DNA from: Anaerolineales bacterium
Lineage (GTDB): Bacteria; Chloroflexota; Anaerolineae; Anaerolineales; UBA11579
Assembly: GCA_026129255.1 (NCBI GenBank)
Contig: JAHCIJ010000001.1
Location: 496,001-560,000 of the forward strand
Direction of reading: 5' to 3'
Length of the DNA stretch: 64,000 bases
The notes below the pieces were generated by a model that ran no database searches, had not been told where the DNA came from, and saw nothing but the letters and a program-made list of their open reading frames with translations. This document shows positions 46,101 through 54,319 of this stretch, in pieces (positions within the stretch are counted from its first letter, which is position 1; every line of letters begins with the position of its first letter). A program made the position numbers and the translations under genes.

Positions 46101-46613
46101 GCCCGTATCCAAATAGCGTAGGATAGCCCATAGCATCACCAGACCAAACAGGGCTACGAAAATTTCGTTGCGCGCATAGCGGCTGTAATACAGCACATAG
46201 GGTGATATGAGAAAGAAGAATGAGCCCAACAGCGCCGCATTGCGCCCCAGGTAGCGGCGGAACGCCCACCACACGAAGAATACAGCCGCCACGCCGAACA
46301 GCGCCTGCGGGGCGCGTGCCGTGAAGTCATTGTCGCCAAACAGGAAGTAGCTCAGCGCCAGCAGGTGGAATTGCAGCGGCCCGTGGCTCAGCGGGTCGTG
46401 TTGGTAGCCATTGCCCTTGAACAGCTGCCAGGAGAAATACACGTGCGTCGTTTCGTCGTGGCTCATCACACGCTCGCCAAGCATGTGGAAGCGGGTGACA
46501 ACGGCCGCCAGCAGGATCAGCACCAGCACCGCGTGCTGCCAGGTGAAGCGTTGGCCGCCCAGCAATGGGCGGTCCAGCCAGCTTGTTTGCGAAGGGGTGA
46601 GGTCTTTAGGCAT
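43140..46613 (-). CDS. Agl23-like (TIGR03663) glycosyltransferase fused to NHL repeats
   Basis: A 1157-residue protein. Residues 1-650 are a PMT/ArnT-type membrane part with a dozen or more helices; the first loop holds RVMSHDETTHVYFSWQLFKG, where Asp/Glu near residue 45 is the expected catalytic acid, followed by HDPLSHGPLQFHLLAL. Residues about 650-840 are an extracytoplasmic domain, and 850-1157 contain four to five NHL repeats (for example VADTGNHRIQHLAPDGSVLH, VADTWNHRVQQFTAEGSF) forming a beta propeller. The family is associated with lipid-linked sugar transfer in the cell envelope. The ATG at 46613 is preferred over a TTG at 46640. The C-terminal SD residues and stop come from a repeat. 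Confidence 0.85.
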   Translation of the reverse strand: MPKDLTPSQTSWLDRPLLGGQRFTWQHAVLVLILLAAVVTRFHMLGERVMSHDETTHVYFSWQLFKGNGYQHDPLSHGPLQFHLLALSYFLFGDNDFTARAPQALFGVAAVFFVWWAFRRYLGRNAALLGSFFFLISPYVLYYSRYARNEIFVALFGLVMLWAILRYLDTGQNKYIYIGVAATSLHFTSKETSFIYMAQALIFLGLVFLWRIAARKWNSEGTRRVFFVTLLLSVSLIFLAIGAQLQVSEHSGAAISATQVEEPMVPTDEASANPGTPLSATTMILGGLGAVALVVSLGALVRGYGLPRLRQERAFTLMVLLFALVLPHLSAFPIRWLHHDPMAYRDTSNLIFITGVVVVLALLSAGLGVLVNARAWLVSTAVFYVIFVPFYTTIFSNGVGFFSGLVGSLGYWLAQQAVERGNQPPYYYWAVQIPAYEFLAAAGSLLAAVLGIRSLRRLRSAAAGTDTENRDLLPHESRRIALVLLAYWSVTALMAYTIAGEKMPWLTLHIALPMLLLAAWAVSRLIARVDWARFAQNHGWMLLGSVLLFLVAGFNVLGSLLGTQPPFQGNEQAQLQATYHFLFFFITLALGAYGVMHYSLLGEWNRGQIGRLALLLVFAALALTTLRISLRANFRNYDLATEYLVYAHMAPGPKIAINQVEEISRRITDTLDLQVAYDNETSYPFWWYLRNYPNQRYYGDQPSRDLRQFPIIIVGDSNYGKIEPIVGQSFYMFEYMRIWWPNQDYFDFSRSSVGYAYTAETGQPVSNMGTADYLRRVGQRLWGYVGDATMRDALWQVWLNSDFTDYLENKGQNPSLEAWSPGRTMRIYIRKDVAAQIWDYGVQGVTAEDVLADPYEGKGRELAPQFTVGGFGSEPGQFISPRNAAVAPDGTLYVADTGNHRIQHLAPDGSVLHLWGSFADLAAGEAPGGSFNEPWSLAVSPDGEYVYVADTWNHRVQQFTAEGSFVRMWGYFGQDESSGALWGPRDIVVLSDGSLVVTDTGNKRLRLYDAQGNHLRDYGEFGFDLGQFDEPVGLAYDPASDLVYVADTWNQRVQVLEYRDGRFVPLTPWEIAGWYGQSLTNKPYLSVGKDGQLFIADPEAGRVLVYNANGTLAYFFGGYDQQAANIAIAQGVAADRNGGVWVVDSQNATVSWFLGSD

Positions 46614-46693
46614 AGGTTGGTTTGCTCTTGGGGAAGTCAAGCCTCAATTGTACGGGCAGGCGCACCATTCGGCAACAAGGCCGCGCGCTGGGT

Positions 46694-47935
46694 CTATTGT
46701 TGTTGCGGAGCAAACTTGGCCTGGCGGCCCAACCGCAAGTGCAAATAGTAATAGAAAGCCATGGCCACGGCGCACACCAAACCGCCGCCCAACCAAAGTA
46801 AATTCGGATCGTAATTGTCCAGCACGAAGCCAGCGGCGGCCGGGCCGAGGGCGGCGGGCAGCGCCCACACCAGACTGAAGACGGCCATGTAGCGGCCGCG
46901 CATCGCCTCAGGCGCAAAGTTGGCCGCCAATGCCGAGGCGGTGGGCACGATCACCATCTCACCGATGGTGATGACGATGATGGCGCCAACAAACAGCCAG
47001 TAGGCAGCTACCAACCCAAACAAGCTGAAGCCGATCACGTAGAAAGCTGCGCCCAGCGCCATCATCAAGAAGGGCGGGCGCCACTTGATCACGCGTGAGA
47101 CCCATAGCTGGAACAAGATCACCGTGATGCCGCTGGTGGTCATCAGCAGGCCAAAGCCTTGCGGATCAATGCCGTGCTGGTCTCGCAGGAAGATGGATAG
47201 CGTGCCGTACATCTGGATGTAGACCATGCCCAGCAATATGGAAGTGAGGATGAAGGCCACAAACGGCATGTCACGCAGCACAGTGGCATAGCCAGCAAAG
47301 GTGGTGCCCAGGCTCTCTTGCGCCTGGCCTTCAACCGGCTTGGGTTTGGTCTCGGCGATGTAAAAGAAGAACAGCACGGCTACGATGCAGCTGATCACAG
47401 CGTCTGAAATGAAGAGATAAAGGAAAGACCAGCCTGCCAACAGGCCGCCGATGCTCGGCCCCACGATCCAGGTCAGGTTGTTGACCACGCGCAGAATTCC
47501 AAAGCCTTCCTGACGTTGCTTCTCGGGCAGGATGTCGGCGATCATTGCCTGGTGCGCTGGCCCGGCCAGCTCGCCGAACAAGCCGCTCACCAGGGCCACC
47601 ACGTACAGCCAACGCATCTCATTCACCAGACCGAGAGCCAGTGTGGTGAGCGCGCTGCACACCAAGCCTACGATGATGAGCTTTTTGCGCCCGATGCGGT
47701 CAGTCAGTGCGCCGCCCACCATCGAGCCGAGCAGCCCGGAGACGGAGAACATGCCCAACACCAGGCCAGCCTGGGTGGCGCCGACATTGAAGCGCTGGGT
47801 CACATAGAGTGCGAAGAAGGGAAACAGCAGCGTGCGGCCAATGCCATCCACAAAGGACACGGCCACCACAGGCCAGAAGGCGCGTGGAAACTCGCGTTGG
47901 AAGCTGCGAAAACGTTGGGAGAGACGGTTGAGCAT
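46694..47935 (-). CDS. MFS transporter
   Basis: A 413-residue, 12-helix major facilitator. The loop 2-3 signature GGALTDRIGRKKLIIVG near 75-91 is clear, and DRxGRR-like motif A is intact. The middle loop (residues 195-215) is charged. Family resembles drug or small-molecule exporters; the substrate is unknown. A TATACT lies about 28 nt before the ATG with GAGG between. It precedes the Agl23-like gene on the same strand by about 80 bp. Confidence 0.88.
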   Translation of the reverse strand: MLNRLSQRFRSFQREFPRAFWPVVAVSFVDGIGRTLLFPFFALYVTQRFNVGATQAGLVLGMFSVSGLLGSMVGGALTDRIGRKKLIIVGLVCSALTTLALGLVNEMRWLYVVALVSGLFGELAGPAHQAMIADILPEKQRQEGFGILRVVNNLTWIVGPSIGGLLAGWSFLYLFISDAVISCIVAVLFFFYIAETKPKPVEGQAQESLGTTFAGYATVLRDMPFVAFILTSILLGMVYIQMYGTLSIFLRDQHGIDPQGFGLLMTTSGITVILFQLWVSRVIKWRPPFLMMALGAAFYVIGFSLFGLVAAYWLFVGAIIVITIGEMVIVPTASALAANFAPEAMRGRYMAVFSLVWALPAALGPAAAGFVLDNYDPNLLWLGGGLVCAVAMAFYYYLHLRLGRQAKFAPQQQ

Positions 47936-47979
47936 GCGGCCTCAGAAGTTTTGCCGCAGTATAGCACGAATGTTCTTTG

Positions 47980-48990
47980 TTAGCGGGAGCGCTGGCTGCT
48001 GCGTTTGGCCGTGGGTCGGCTGCGCGGCTTAGCGGCAGACTTACTGCCTGGCCTGCTACGCGGCTTGGCGCCGGGTTTCCTGCCGGGCTTGCTCGATCTG
48101 CTGGGGCTGTCAGCGCTGGCGCTGCGGCCTGAGCGGCCCAGGGTGATGCCCGGTTTGCGCGCCGCCGGTTTGCGGCTGCCCGGCCCCTTGCCCTGCTTGC
48201 GTCTGGCGGTCCTGCTGGGTGCGGGCGTATCGCTGCGCTTGGCGGCCGCTGGCCGCGGCTTGCGGCTGGCCGGTGTCTCGCCTGCCATCAGGTCACGCAC
48301 TTCGTTCTCGTTCAGCAGGCGCCACTCTCCGGGCTTGAGGTTGCCGACGTAGAGATTGGCGATGCGCACGCGGATCAGCTTGACCACGGGCATGCCAAGC
48401 TGCTTGGTGATCTCACGGATCTGGCGTTTGTGCCCCTCGTGCATGATGACTCGCAGCCAGGCGCCTTTGCCATGGGTATGTTCGATGCGCACTTCGGCGG
48501 GGCGTGTACGTGTGCCATCTTCCAGCACTACCCCGCGGCGCCAGGTAGCCAGCTGCTCGGCATCCGGCTGGCGCGCCACCAGCACGCGGTATTCCTTCTC
48601 TTGCTCGTAGCGTGGGTGGCTGACGCGCTGGGTGAGCTCACCATCATTGGTGAGCAGCATCAACCCTTCGCTTTCTTTGTCCAGGCGGCCCACCAGGTGC
48701 AGCTGCCCGCCGCCGGGGATGAGGTCGACCACTTTTTGGCGCGGCTCCGGCCCACCGGTAGTGGAGAGCACGCCGCGTGGCTTGTAGACGGCGTAGTACA
48801 CGGGCGCGGCCGCCGCGGCAATGCGGGAGTTGTCTACCTTGATGGCATCCTGCGCGGCATCGGCCTTGTCGCCCAACTGGGCTACTTGGCCATTCACCGT
48901 GACTCGCCCGGCTTCGATCATTTCTTCCGCGGCACGGCGTGAGCCATACCCGGCGCGCGCCAGTATCTTTTGCAGACGTTCTTCAGCCAT
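47980..48990 (-). CDS. RsuA/RluB-family pseudouridine synthase with long basic tail
   Basis: A 336-residue rRNA pseudouridine synthase. S4 RNA-binding domain at 1-50 (LQKILARAGYGSRRAAEEMI); catalytic domain from 65 with the active-site Asp in GRLDKESEGLMLLTND near 101; GHKRQIREITKQLGMPVVKL near 182-201. The final ~95 residues are an Arg/Lys/Pro/Ala/Ser-rich tail, unusually long, which may aid ribosome binding. Closest to RluB (23S rRNA), but RsuA cannot be excluded. The ATG is 6 nt behind a TAACAT, so expression may be leaderless. Confidence 0.9.
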   Translation of the reverse strand: MAEERLQKILARAGYGSRRAAEEMIEAGRVTVNGQVAQLGDKADAAQDAIKVDNSRIAAAAAPVYYAVYKPRGVLSTTGGPEPRQKVVDLIPGGGQLHLVGRLDKESEGLMLLTNDGELTQRVSHPRYEQEKEYRVLVARQPDAEQLATWRRGVVLEDGTRTRPAEVRIEHTHGKGAWLRVIMHEGHKRQIREITKQLGMPVVKLIRVRIANLYVGNLKPGEWRLLNENEVRDLMAGETPASRKPRPAAAKRSDTPAPSRTARRKQGKGPGSRKPAARKPGITLGRSGRSASADSPSRSSKPGRKPGAKPRSRPGSKSAAKPRSRPTAKRSSQRSR

Positions 48991-49049
48991 GCGTGTATGT
49001 TAATGGGTAAAGCACCAATTTGGTGAAGATTGCTGGCCGCACAAGCCCG

Positions 49050-49055
49050 TATACT
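49050..49055 (+). promoter_or_regulatory. -10 element 6 nt before the enoyl-CoA hydratase ATG
   Basis: TATACT, no ribosome site before the ATG at 49062. Confidence 0.5.
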
Positions 49056-49061
49056 TGAGAT

Positions 49062-49835
49062 ATGAGCGAACCCTTGGTGCTTGTTGAACCGCAATACCCG
49101 TTGGCCGTGGTACGTCTGAACCGGCCAGACAAACTGAACGCGTTGAGCCCGGAAATGTTGCGCGCCCTGGCGGAGACGCTTGAGGCCCTCAACGCCGAGG
49201 AGGCCGTGCGCGTGATCGTGCTGTATGGCGGTGAGCGCGCCTTTGCTGCCGGCGCCGATATTGAGGCGATGGCCAAAGCCGGCCCGGTGGATATCTACCT
49301 GCGCAACACGCGTGCCCTGTGGCAGCGCATCTGGGCTATCGATAAGCCCGTCATCGCCGCCGTGCGCGGCGTGGCCTTCGGCGGCGGCTGCGAGCTGGCG
49401 CTGGGCTGCGATCTCATCGTGGCGGGCGAGACGGCGCGCTTTGCCCAGCCGGAGATCAAGCTGGGCATCATGCCCGGGGCGGGCGGCACGCAGCGTCTGG
49501 CGCGTGCCATCGGCCCGGCGCGTGCCATGGAGATGGTGCTCACCGGCGAGCCGCTCTCGGCCCCGGCGGCGTTGCAGGCCGGGCTGCTCAACCGCGTTGT
49601 GCCGGATGAGCGCGTGCTGGCCGAGGCGCTGGAGCTGGCCGCCGTGGTGGCCGAGCGCCCGGCGGTGGCTGTGCGCCTGGCGCGCCAGGCGCTGCGCTAC
49701 GGGCACGAGCGCACCCTGCTGGAAGGCATGGAGCTGGAACGCCGCAATTATCTGCTGACCTACGACACGCAAGACCAAAAAGAAGGCATGGCCGCGTTCT
49801 TGGAAAAGCGGGATGCAAAGTTCACTGAGAAATAG
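49062..49835 (+). CDS. Enoyl-CoA hydratase
   Basis: A 257-residue crotonase. Oxyanion-hole segment AFAAGADIEAM near 63-73; GGGCELALGCDLIVA near 105-119 with the first catalytic Glu position; FAQPEIKLGIMPGAGGTQRL near 127-146 with the second Glu and the GAGGT turn. It hydrates 2-enoyl-CoA to 3-hydroxyacyl-CoA. A 3-hydroxyacyl-CoA dehydrogenase follows after 71 bp, separated by a palindrome, so the two probably work in sequence in beta-oxidation and possibly in phenylacetate breakdown (PaaF-like). Confidence 0.93.
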   Translation: MSEPLVLVEPQYPLAVVRLNRPDKLNALSPEMLRALAETLEALNAEEAVRVIVLYGGERAFAAGADIEAMAKAGPVDIYLRNTRALWQRIWAIDKPVIAAVRGVAFGGGCELALGCDLIVAGETARFAQPEIKLGIMPGAGGTQRLARAIGPARAMEMVLTGEPLSAPAALQAGLLNRVVPDERVLAEALELAAVVAERPAVAVRLARQALRYGHERTLLEGMELERRNYLLTYDTQDQKEGMAAFLEKRDAKFTEK

Positions 49836-49843
49836 GACAAGAA

Positions 49844-49890
49844 GTCTGTTGGTCAATTGGTCGGACTAGTCGACCCGCAGACCAACAGAC
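49844..49890. repeat. Palindrome of GGTC/GACC units, family B
   Basis: Perfect 11-bp outer arms GTCTGTTGGTC and GACCAACAGAC, with an inner GACTAGTC. It fills the gap between the hydratase and the dehydrogenase. Confidence 0.88.
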
Positions 49891-49906
49891 TAGATAGAGA
49901 GAATCT

Positions 49907-51454
49907 GTGAATCCTACAAACCGTCTTCCGATCGTGGGAATCATCGGTGCTGGCACCATGGGCTCTGGCATTGCGTTAGCCGCTGTCCTTGCCGGCGCCG
50001 AGGTCATCTTGCAAGACACCTATGCGCCTGTACTAGAGAAGGCAGATGACTACATCAAGAAATTCCTGGAGAAGAAAGAAAAATCTTCGCTGTATGCCAA
50101 TCTCACACTGACCGAGAACGTGGACGCGTTTGCACGCGCTGGCATCGTGATCGAAGCCGCGCCGGAACGCCTGGAGCTCAAGCAGGAACTGTTCGCCAAG
50201 CTGGAGGCAGTCTGTGCGCCGGATACGATCCTGGCCACCAACACCAGCACACTGTCCGTCACGGCCATCGCCGCCATGACCCAGCATCCGCAGCGCGTGG
50301 CTGGCATGCACTTCTTCAACCCTGCGCCGGTGCTGTCGCTGGTGGAGGTGGTGCGCGCGGCGCAGAGCAGCCCGGCCACCATCGATGCGCTGGTGGCGTT
50401 GGCCGAGGCGCTGGGCAAGACGCCAGTGGTCACCGGCGACACGCCCGGCTTCATCGTCAACCGCGTGGCGCGCCCGTTTTACGGCGAAGCGTTGCGGCTG
50501 CTGGGCGAAGGCGTGGCGTCATTTCAAGACATCGACCAGCTGGTGGAGCAGGGGGCGGGCTTCCGCATGGGGCCGTTCCGTTTGATGGACCTCATCGGCA
50601 TTGACATTAACGCCGGGGCGATGCGCTCCATGTATGAGCAAACCTACGGCGAGCCGCGCTACCGCCCGCACTGGATCCAGATGCAGAAGCTGGCGGCTGG
50701 CGAGCTGGGCCGCAAGACCGGCAGGGGATTTTACGGATACAAAGATGAAACAGCGAAGGATAAAGAAGAAGGGATACAGGAGAGGCCAGCGGCATTGGGC
50801 GCGGTACTGATCTCATCCGGCAGCTTTGCGCCCGGCCTGGCCGAGCTGGCCGTGACGGCGGGCTATACGCTCAGCCATGAGCTGGGCGAGCCGCCAGTGG
50901 CCGCTTTTGTGGCCGCCGGCCACGGCGAGAACGCCGCCGCCATCGTCAAAGGTTGGGACGCCGCATTGGATGCAAGCACCCCGCTGCTGGTGCAGGGCGC
51001 CGACATCACGCTGAGCGAAGCACGCCGCTGGGCCAAGCACCCCGAGCGCGTGTTTGTGTTCGATGGCTTGTTCCTGGATGGCAGCCTGATCACCGTGAGC
51101 GGGGACGAGGGCTTGCGCCCGCAGGTGGCGGCGTTGCTAGCCAGCCTGGGGCATGAAGCCGTCTGGGTCAACGAGAGCCCGGCGCTGGTGCTGCCGCGCA
51201 TCGTTTGCCAGCTGATCAACGAAGCCAGCTTCGCTGTGCTCGAAGGCGTGGGAGATGCCGAGACGATCGATCTGGCCATGAAGCTGGGCGTGAACTATCC
51301 GCGCGGCTTGCTGGAGTGGGGCGGCCAGCTCGGCTGGGGCCGCGTGCTAGCCGTGCTTGACCATCTATATGCGGAGTACCACGAGGAGCGTTATCGTGCT
51401 TCGGTGCTGTTGAGGCGTTGGGCGCGGAACACCTCCACAGATCAACGCAGATAA
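49907..51454 (+). CDS. 3-hydroxyacyl-CoA dehydrogenase (PaaH-like, duplicated C-domain)
   Basis: A 515-residue NAD-dependent enzyme. Rossmann motif GIIGAGTMGSGIALA at 11-25; catalytic His-Glu region VAGMHFFNPAPVLSLVEVV near 130-148; second HCDH helical domain near 185-290 (GDTPGFIVNRVARPFYGEAL); and a further copy of that fold at 390-510 (PRIVCQLINEASFAVLEGVG). This two-C-domain layout is typical of PaaH/PaaC-type enzymes. It begins with GTG, with AGAGAG upstream. A Lys/Glu-rich linker (near 282-295) joins the halves. The last six residues and the stop come from the left arm of a palindrome. Confidence 0.92.
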   Translation: MNPTNRLPIVGIIGAGTMGSGIALAAVLAGAEVILQDTYAPVLEKADDYIKKFLEKKEKSSLYANLTLTENVDAFARAGIVIEAAPERLELKQELFAKLEAVCAPDTILATNTSTLSVTAIAAMTQHPQRVAGMHFFNPAPVLSLVEVVRAAQSSPATIDALVALAEALGKTPVVTGDTPGFIVNRVARPFYGEALRLLGEGVASFQDIDQLVEQGAGFRMGPFRLMDLIGIDINAGAMRSMYEQTYGEPRYRPHWIQMQKLAAGELGRKTGRGFYGYKDETAKDKEEGIQERPAALGAVLISSGSFAPGLAELAVTAGYTLSHELGEPPVAAFVAAGHGENAAAIVKGWDAALDASTPLLVQGADITLSEARRWAKHPERVFVFDGLFLDGSLITVSGDEGLRPQVAALLASLGHEAVWVNESPALVLPRIVCQLINEASFAVLEGVGDAETIDLAMKLGVNYPRGLLEWGGQLGWGRVLAVLDHLYAEYHEERYRASVLLRRWARNTSTDQRR

Positions 51455-51520
51455 ACTACGGATGAACACAGATTAGCCTTATCTGATTTATCGTGTTTAG
51501 TATCTGTGTTTATCTGTGGA
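51434..51520. repeat. Palindrome of CACAGAT(A/C)AA units, family E
   Basis: 20-bp arms at 51434-51453 and 51501-51520 with three mismatches; about 10-bp internal periodicity. It ends both convergent flanking genes, giving each a C-terminal STD-type tail (TSTDQRR and FSTDKHRY). Confidence 0.88.
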
Positions 51521-52681
51521 GAATTGCCTGCGGCGCGCCAGCAGCATCGCGCCTGTCACCAGCATGATCCCCAGGCCAAGCCAGTTCATCACATCCCAGC
51601 CCGCGCCGTGTAGCAGCGAACCTGCTGAAAACGAGGACAACGCCTGCACAGCAAAAATAGCAAAGTCGTTGCTGGCCTGAGTCTTAAAGCGCTCGGATGG
51701 CCGGTAGGTTGAAGTGAGCAGCACCGTGCCGCCGACGAAGAGTAGGTTCCAGCCCAGGCCCAGCAGTACTAGCGCCGTCCAGTAGCCCGGCAACTCTACG
51801 CTGAGCAGGCCAGTCACATTACAGAACAGCATCAGCAGCACGCCAGCCAGCATGATGCGCAGCGTGCCAAACTTCTCAATGAGGAAGCCGCTGAAGAGCG
51901 AAGGCAGATACATAGCGATGATGTGGCTCTGGATCACAAAGGCTGTATCGTCCAGGCTGAACCCGTGCCCGTGCATATGCAGCGGCGTGGCTGTCATGAT
52001 AAACACCATCAACCCATAGCTGGCCACACCGGCCAACACCGCCACTTGATAGTTGGCCAGGCGCATGATCTCGCCCAGCGGCCGCTCAGGCTGCTTGTTA
52101 GCGCTGGCCTCTTCGGTTTTGGTGCTCGTGTTTTGGTACAGCAGCACCAGTAGCAAGCCCAGCACGTACAGCCCAGCCAAGGCCGCAAAGGAGCCCGCGT
52201 ACAGCACCGGCAGCAGGTGTTGGGCGCGCTTGGCGATCTCTGGGCCAAGGAAGCCCGCCAAGATGCCGCCCACCAGCACCAGTGAAACGGCGCGGCCGGA
52301 ATGCTCGGCGGGCACGCTTTCCGTGGCGGCGAAGCGATACTGCAGCACAAAGGCGCTGTGCTGGCCCATCAGGAATACGGCCGCGCACAGCAGCGCAAAG
52401 TTACCTTGACTCACCGCCAAGGCGGCCAGCGCCGCGCCCGCCAGCGCCACGAGCAGCGAGAGCAGGAAGCCCGCTTTGCGGCCGATGCGGCGCATCAGCA
52501 GTGCGGCCGGAATGCTGAACAGGGCCGTGCTCACCACGCCCAGCGAATTGGGCAGGGTAGCCAGTTGTGGCGTGGGGGCAATGCCCTCGCCGATGATGCC
52601 AGTGAGCAGCACAACAATGGAGCCGCCGGACATGCCGATGGCTTGCAGCAGGGCCAGCAGAAAAACGTTGCGTGAACGCAT
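51497..52681 (-). CDS. MFS transporter
   Basis: A 394-residue, 12-helix transporter. Motif A-like MRRIGRKAGFLLS near 66-78; central cytoplasmic loop with TKTEEASANKQPERP near 185-200. Substrate unknown. AAGGACATTT precedes the ATG at 52681; longer in-frame starts to 52774 are rejected because they would cross the promoter. Its C-terminal STDKHRY and stop lie in the right arm of a palindrome. Divergent from the next gene with a shared -10 region. Confidence 0.88.
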   Translation of the reverse strand: MRSRNVFLLALLQAIGMSGGSIVVLLTGIIGEGIAPTPQLATLPNSLGVVSTALFSIPAALLMRRIGRKAGFLLSLLVALAGAALAALAVSQGNFALLCAAVFLMGQHSAFVLQYRFAATESVPAEHSGRAVSLVLVGGILAGFLGPEIAKRAQHLLPVLYAGSFAALAGLYVLGLLLVLLYQNTSTKTEEASANKQPERPLGEIMRLANYQVAVLAGVASYGLMVFIMTATPLHMHGHGFSLDDTAFVIQSHIIAMYLPSLFSGFLIEKFGTLRIMLAGVLLMLFCNVTGLLSVELPGYWTALVLLGLGWNLLFVGGTVLLTSTYRPSERFKTQASNDFAIFAVQALSSFSAGSLLHGAGWDVMNWLGLGIMLVTGAMLLARRRQFSTDKHRY

Positions 52682-52712
52682 AAATGTCCTTGAATGGGGG
52701 ATGGGGACGGGC

Positions 52713-52720
52713 ATTATAAT
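52713..52720. promoter_or_regulatory. Symmetric ATTATAAT serving as -10 on both strands
   Basis: ATTATAAT reads as TATAAT on the plus strand (52715-52720) and on the minus strand (52713-52718), between divergent genes starting at 52681 and 52747. A bidirectional promoter with overlapping -10 elements is the simplest reading. Confidence 0.6.
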
Positions 52721-52746
52721 CCGGCAAATTTTGGGGAGTACTCCAC

Positions 52747-53796
52747 ATGCCGCGCCTAAGATCAGCCACCGCAACCATGCCCATCAGTTGGATAGATAGG
52801 TTCTTCGATTGGGTTGAACGCCTGCCCATCCCTTATTGGCTCTTTTATGTCATCGTGTATTTGGCTGTAGGTCTGGTGCAGCATGCGCTCCTGTGGCTGG
52901 ATGGCACATTGCCAACCGGCACCTGGTTGCCGGCGGCCTGGTCACAGGATGTCTGGTTTGTTTTCATTCCCAGCGCTTGGCATTACCTGCGCCGTGCTGG
53001 CTCGCATGCCTTGCAGCGTTTTCGCCCGGCATTGCAAGTGAGCGACAAGGAGTTTGATGCGCTACGCCAGCGTTTCACGCGGTTATCGGCACGCAGCGGG
53101 CGGCTGCTTTTGCTGGCTGCGTTGCTGCTGACGCCGTTGGTGGGGCCGGCCGCCCTGACCTATGCGGGAGACTGGGCCATTTCTCCCTACAACCGTTTCT
53201 TTACGGTTCCATTTGTGATCGCTGTGTTCCCACTGCTTTTGGGCTTCTTCTTTATGGTGGTGCGTTCGCTGGTGTGGATCGGCAAGTTCTATCGCTTGGT
53301 CACACAGATCAACCTGTTCAACCTAACCACCCTGTATGCCTTCTCCAGCCTGACCATGCGTATCGGCACTATCTTTGTGATCTTTCTGCTGCTCAATATT
53401 CTCGGCGCGTCCCTATACCCGGGCACGCAGAACCAGGTCACCACGCTGTTCTATTCGTTCCTGCATGGCTCGCTGGCCATCATGGTGTTCCTGCTGCCCT
53501 TGTTGGGTATCCATGCGCGCTTGGTGGCTGCTAAAGAAGAGGCCACGGCAAGGAACAATCACCTGATCAATAAAGGCTTCGCAGAATTGCAGCGCAAAGT
53601 CGAACGCGGCAGCATTGAACAGATCAATCGCCTGCGCACCGCAAACTCTGCCTTGCTGGAATACCGTCAGGAGCTGAACAAGATCTCCACTTGGCCGTGG
53701 GATGCAGCCACCCTGCGCACCTTCATCACGGCGCTGCTGGTGCCGATGACTACTTGGGCCGTGCAGCAACTTTTGTTGAGCACCTTCGCCAGATAA
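52747..53796 (+). CDS. Multi-pass membrane protein of unknown function
   Basis: A 349-residue protein with about six hydrophobic helices (near residues 28-50, 125-145, 155-180, 200-230, 235-255 and 330-345) and a helical soluble segment near 260-320 rich in Lys, Glu and Arg (EEATARNNHLINKGFAELQRK). No catalytic motif seen. GGGGAG lies 9-14 nt before the ATG at 52747; an ATG at 52777 is an alternative. It shares a promoter region with the divergent MFS gene. Confidence 0.65.
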   Translation: MPRLRSATATMPISWIDRFFDWVERLPIPYWLFYVIVYLAVGLVQHALLWLDGTLPTGTWLPAAWSQDVWFVFIPSAWHYLRRAGSHALQRFRPALQVSDKEFDALRQRFTRLSARSGRLLLLAALLLTPLVGPAALTYAGDWAISPYNRFFTVPFVIAVFPLLLGFFFMVVRSLVWIGKFYRLVTQINLFNLTTLYAFSSLTMRIGTIFVIFLLLNILGASLYPGTQNQVTTLFYSFLHGSLAIMVFLLPLLGIHARLVAAKEEATARNNHLINKGFAELQRKVERGSIEQINRLRTANSALLEYRQELNKISTWPWDAATLRTFITALLVPMTTWAVQQLLLSTFAR

Positions 53797-53832
53797 GAGC
53801 CGCCGGCTTTAAGCTTTTTTTGTCTCGCGAGT

Positions 53833-54306
53833 TCATTCGTTAAACAGAGGTTGACCACGCCTCCACTGCAGTATCTTGGTCACAGCCATGAATAGTCCAG
53901 CCCCGAAGTAGAAAAGGAACTGCCAGGCATGTCCTTGCCACAAACCTGAAGGCCTGTTGATGGCGTGGCTTCCTGGGTTGCCTGGAAGATAGATGATTTC
54001 CACCTCCCGGCCCACTTCATAAGCCGGAGTTCGGCTTCTTAGCTGCAGGGCGCGCCCGTTCACCATGTACTCTATGGTGCTGTAATATACGCAGCAGTCT
54101 CCCTCAGAGTCAGTGGTTTTGTCTACTTGGACAACACGTCCAATGGTGGTCTCGCCTTCTTTGCCAAGCGTGTACATACGCCAGGTAGATTGCAAGTGAC
54201 CGATGGCGAGGAGCAGCAAAAATAGACTCCCAACGAGCCAGATGACAAGGCTGGTAATACTGCTGTTTTCTTTGGTTTTCCCATCCCTATTCTCCCTCCT
54301 TAACAT
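53833..54306 (-). CDS. DUF3592-family membrane protein
   Basis: A 157-residue protein: N-terminal helix (SLVIWLVGSLFLLLLAIGHL), a DUF3592 beta domain with the pattern TTIGRVVQVDKTTDSEGDCCVYYSTIEYMVNG... and PAYEVGREVEIIYLPGNP, and a C-terminal helix. The DUF3592 loop CCxYYP-like here is CCVYYS. It is one of three such genes in this operon; the others are at 54832 and 55279. Function unknown; likely extracytoplasmic domain between two anchors. Confidence 0.82.
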   Translation of the reverse strand: MLRRENRDGKTKENSSITSLVIWLVGSLFLLLLAIGHLQSTWRMYTLGKEGETTIGRVVQVDKTTDSEGDCCVYYSTIEYMVNGRALQLRSRTPAYEVGREVEIIYLPGNPGSHAINRPSGLWQGHAWQFLFYFGAGLFMAVTKILQWRRGQPLFNE

Positions 54307-54319
54307 GTATCAACCCGCC

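Noticed and set aside
50745..50790. Lys/Glu-rich linker of the 3-hydroxyacyl-CoA dehydrogenase as another repeat insertion
   Set aside because: The sequence is purine-rich but shows no clear unit periodicity or palindrome, so it may be an ordinary linker.
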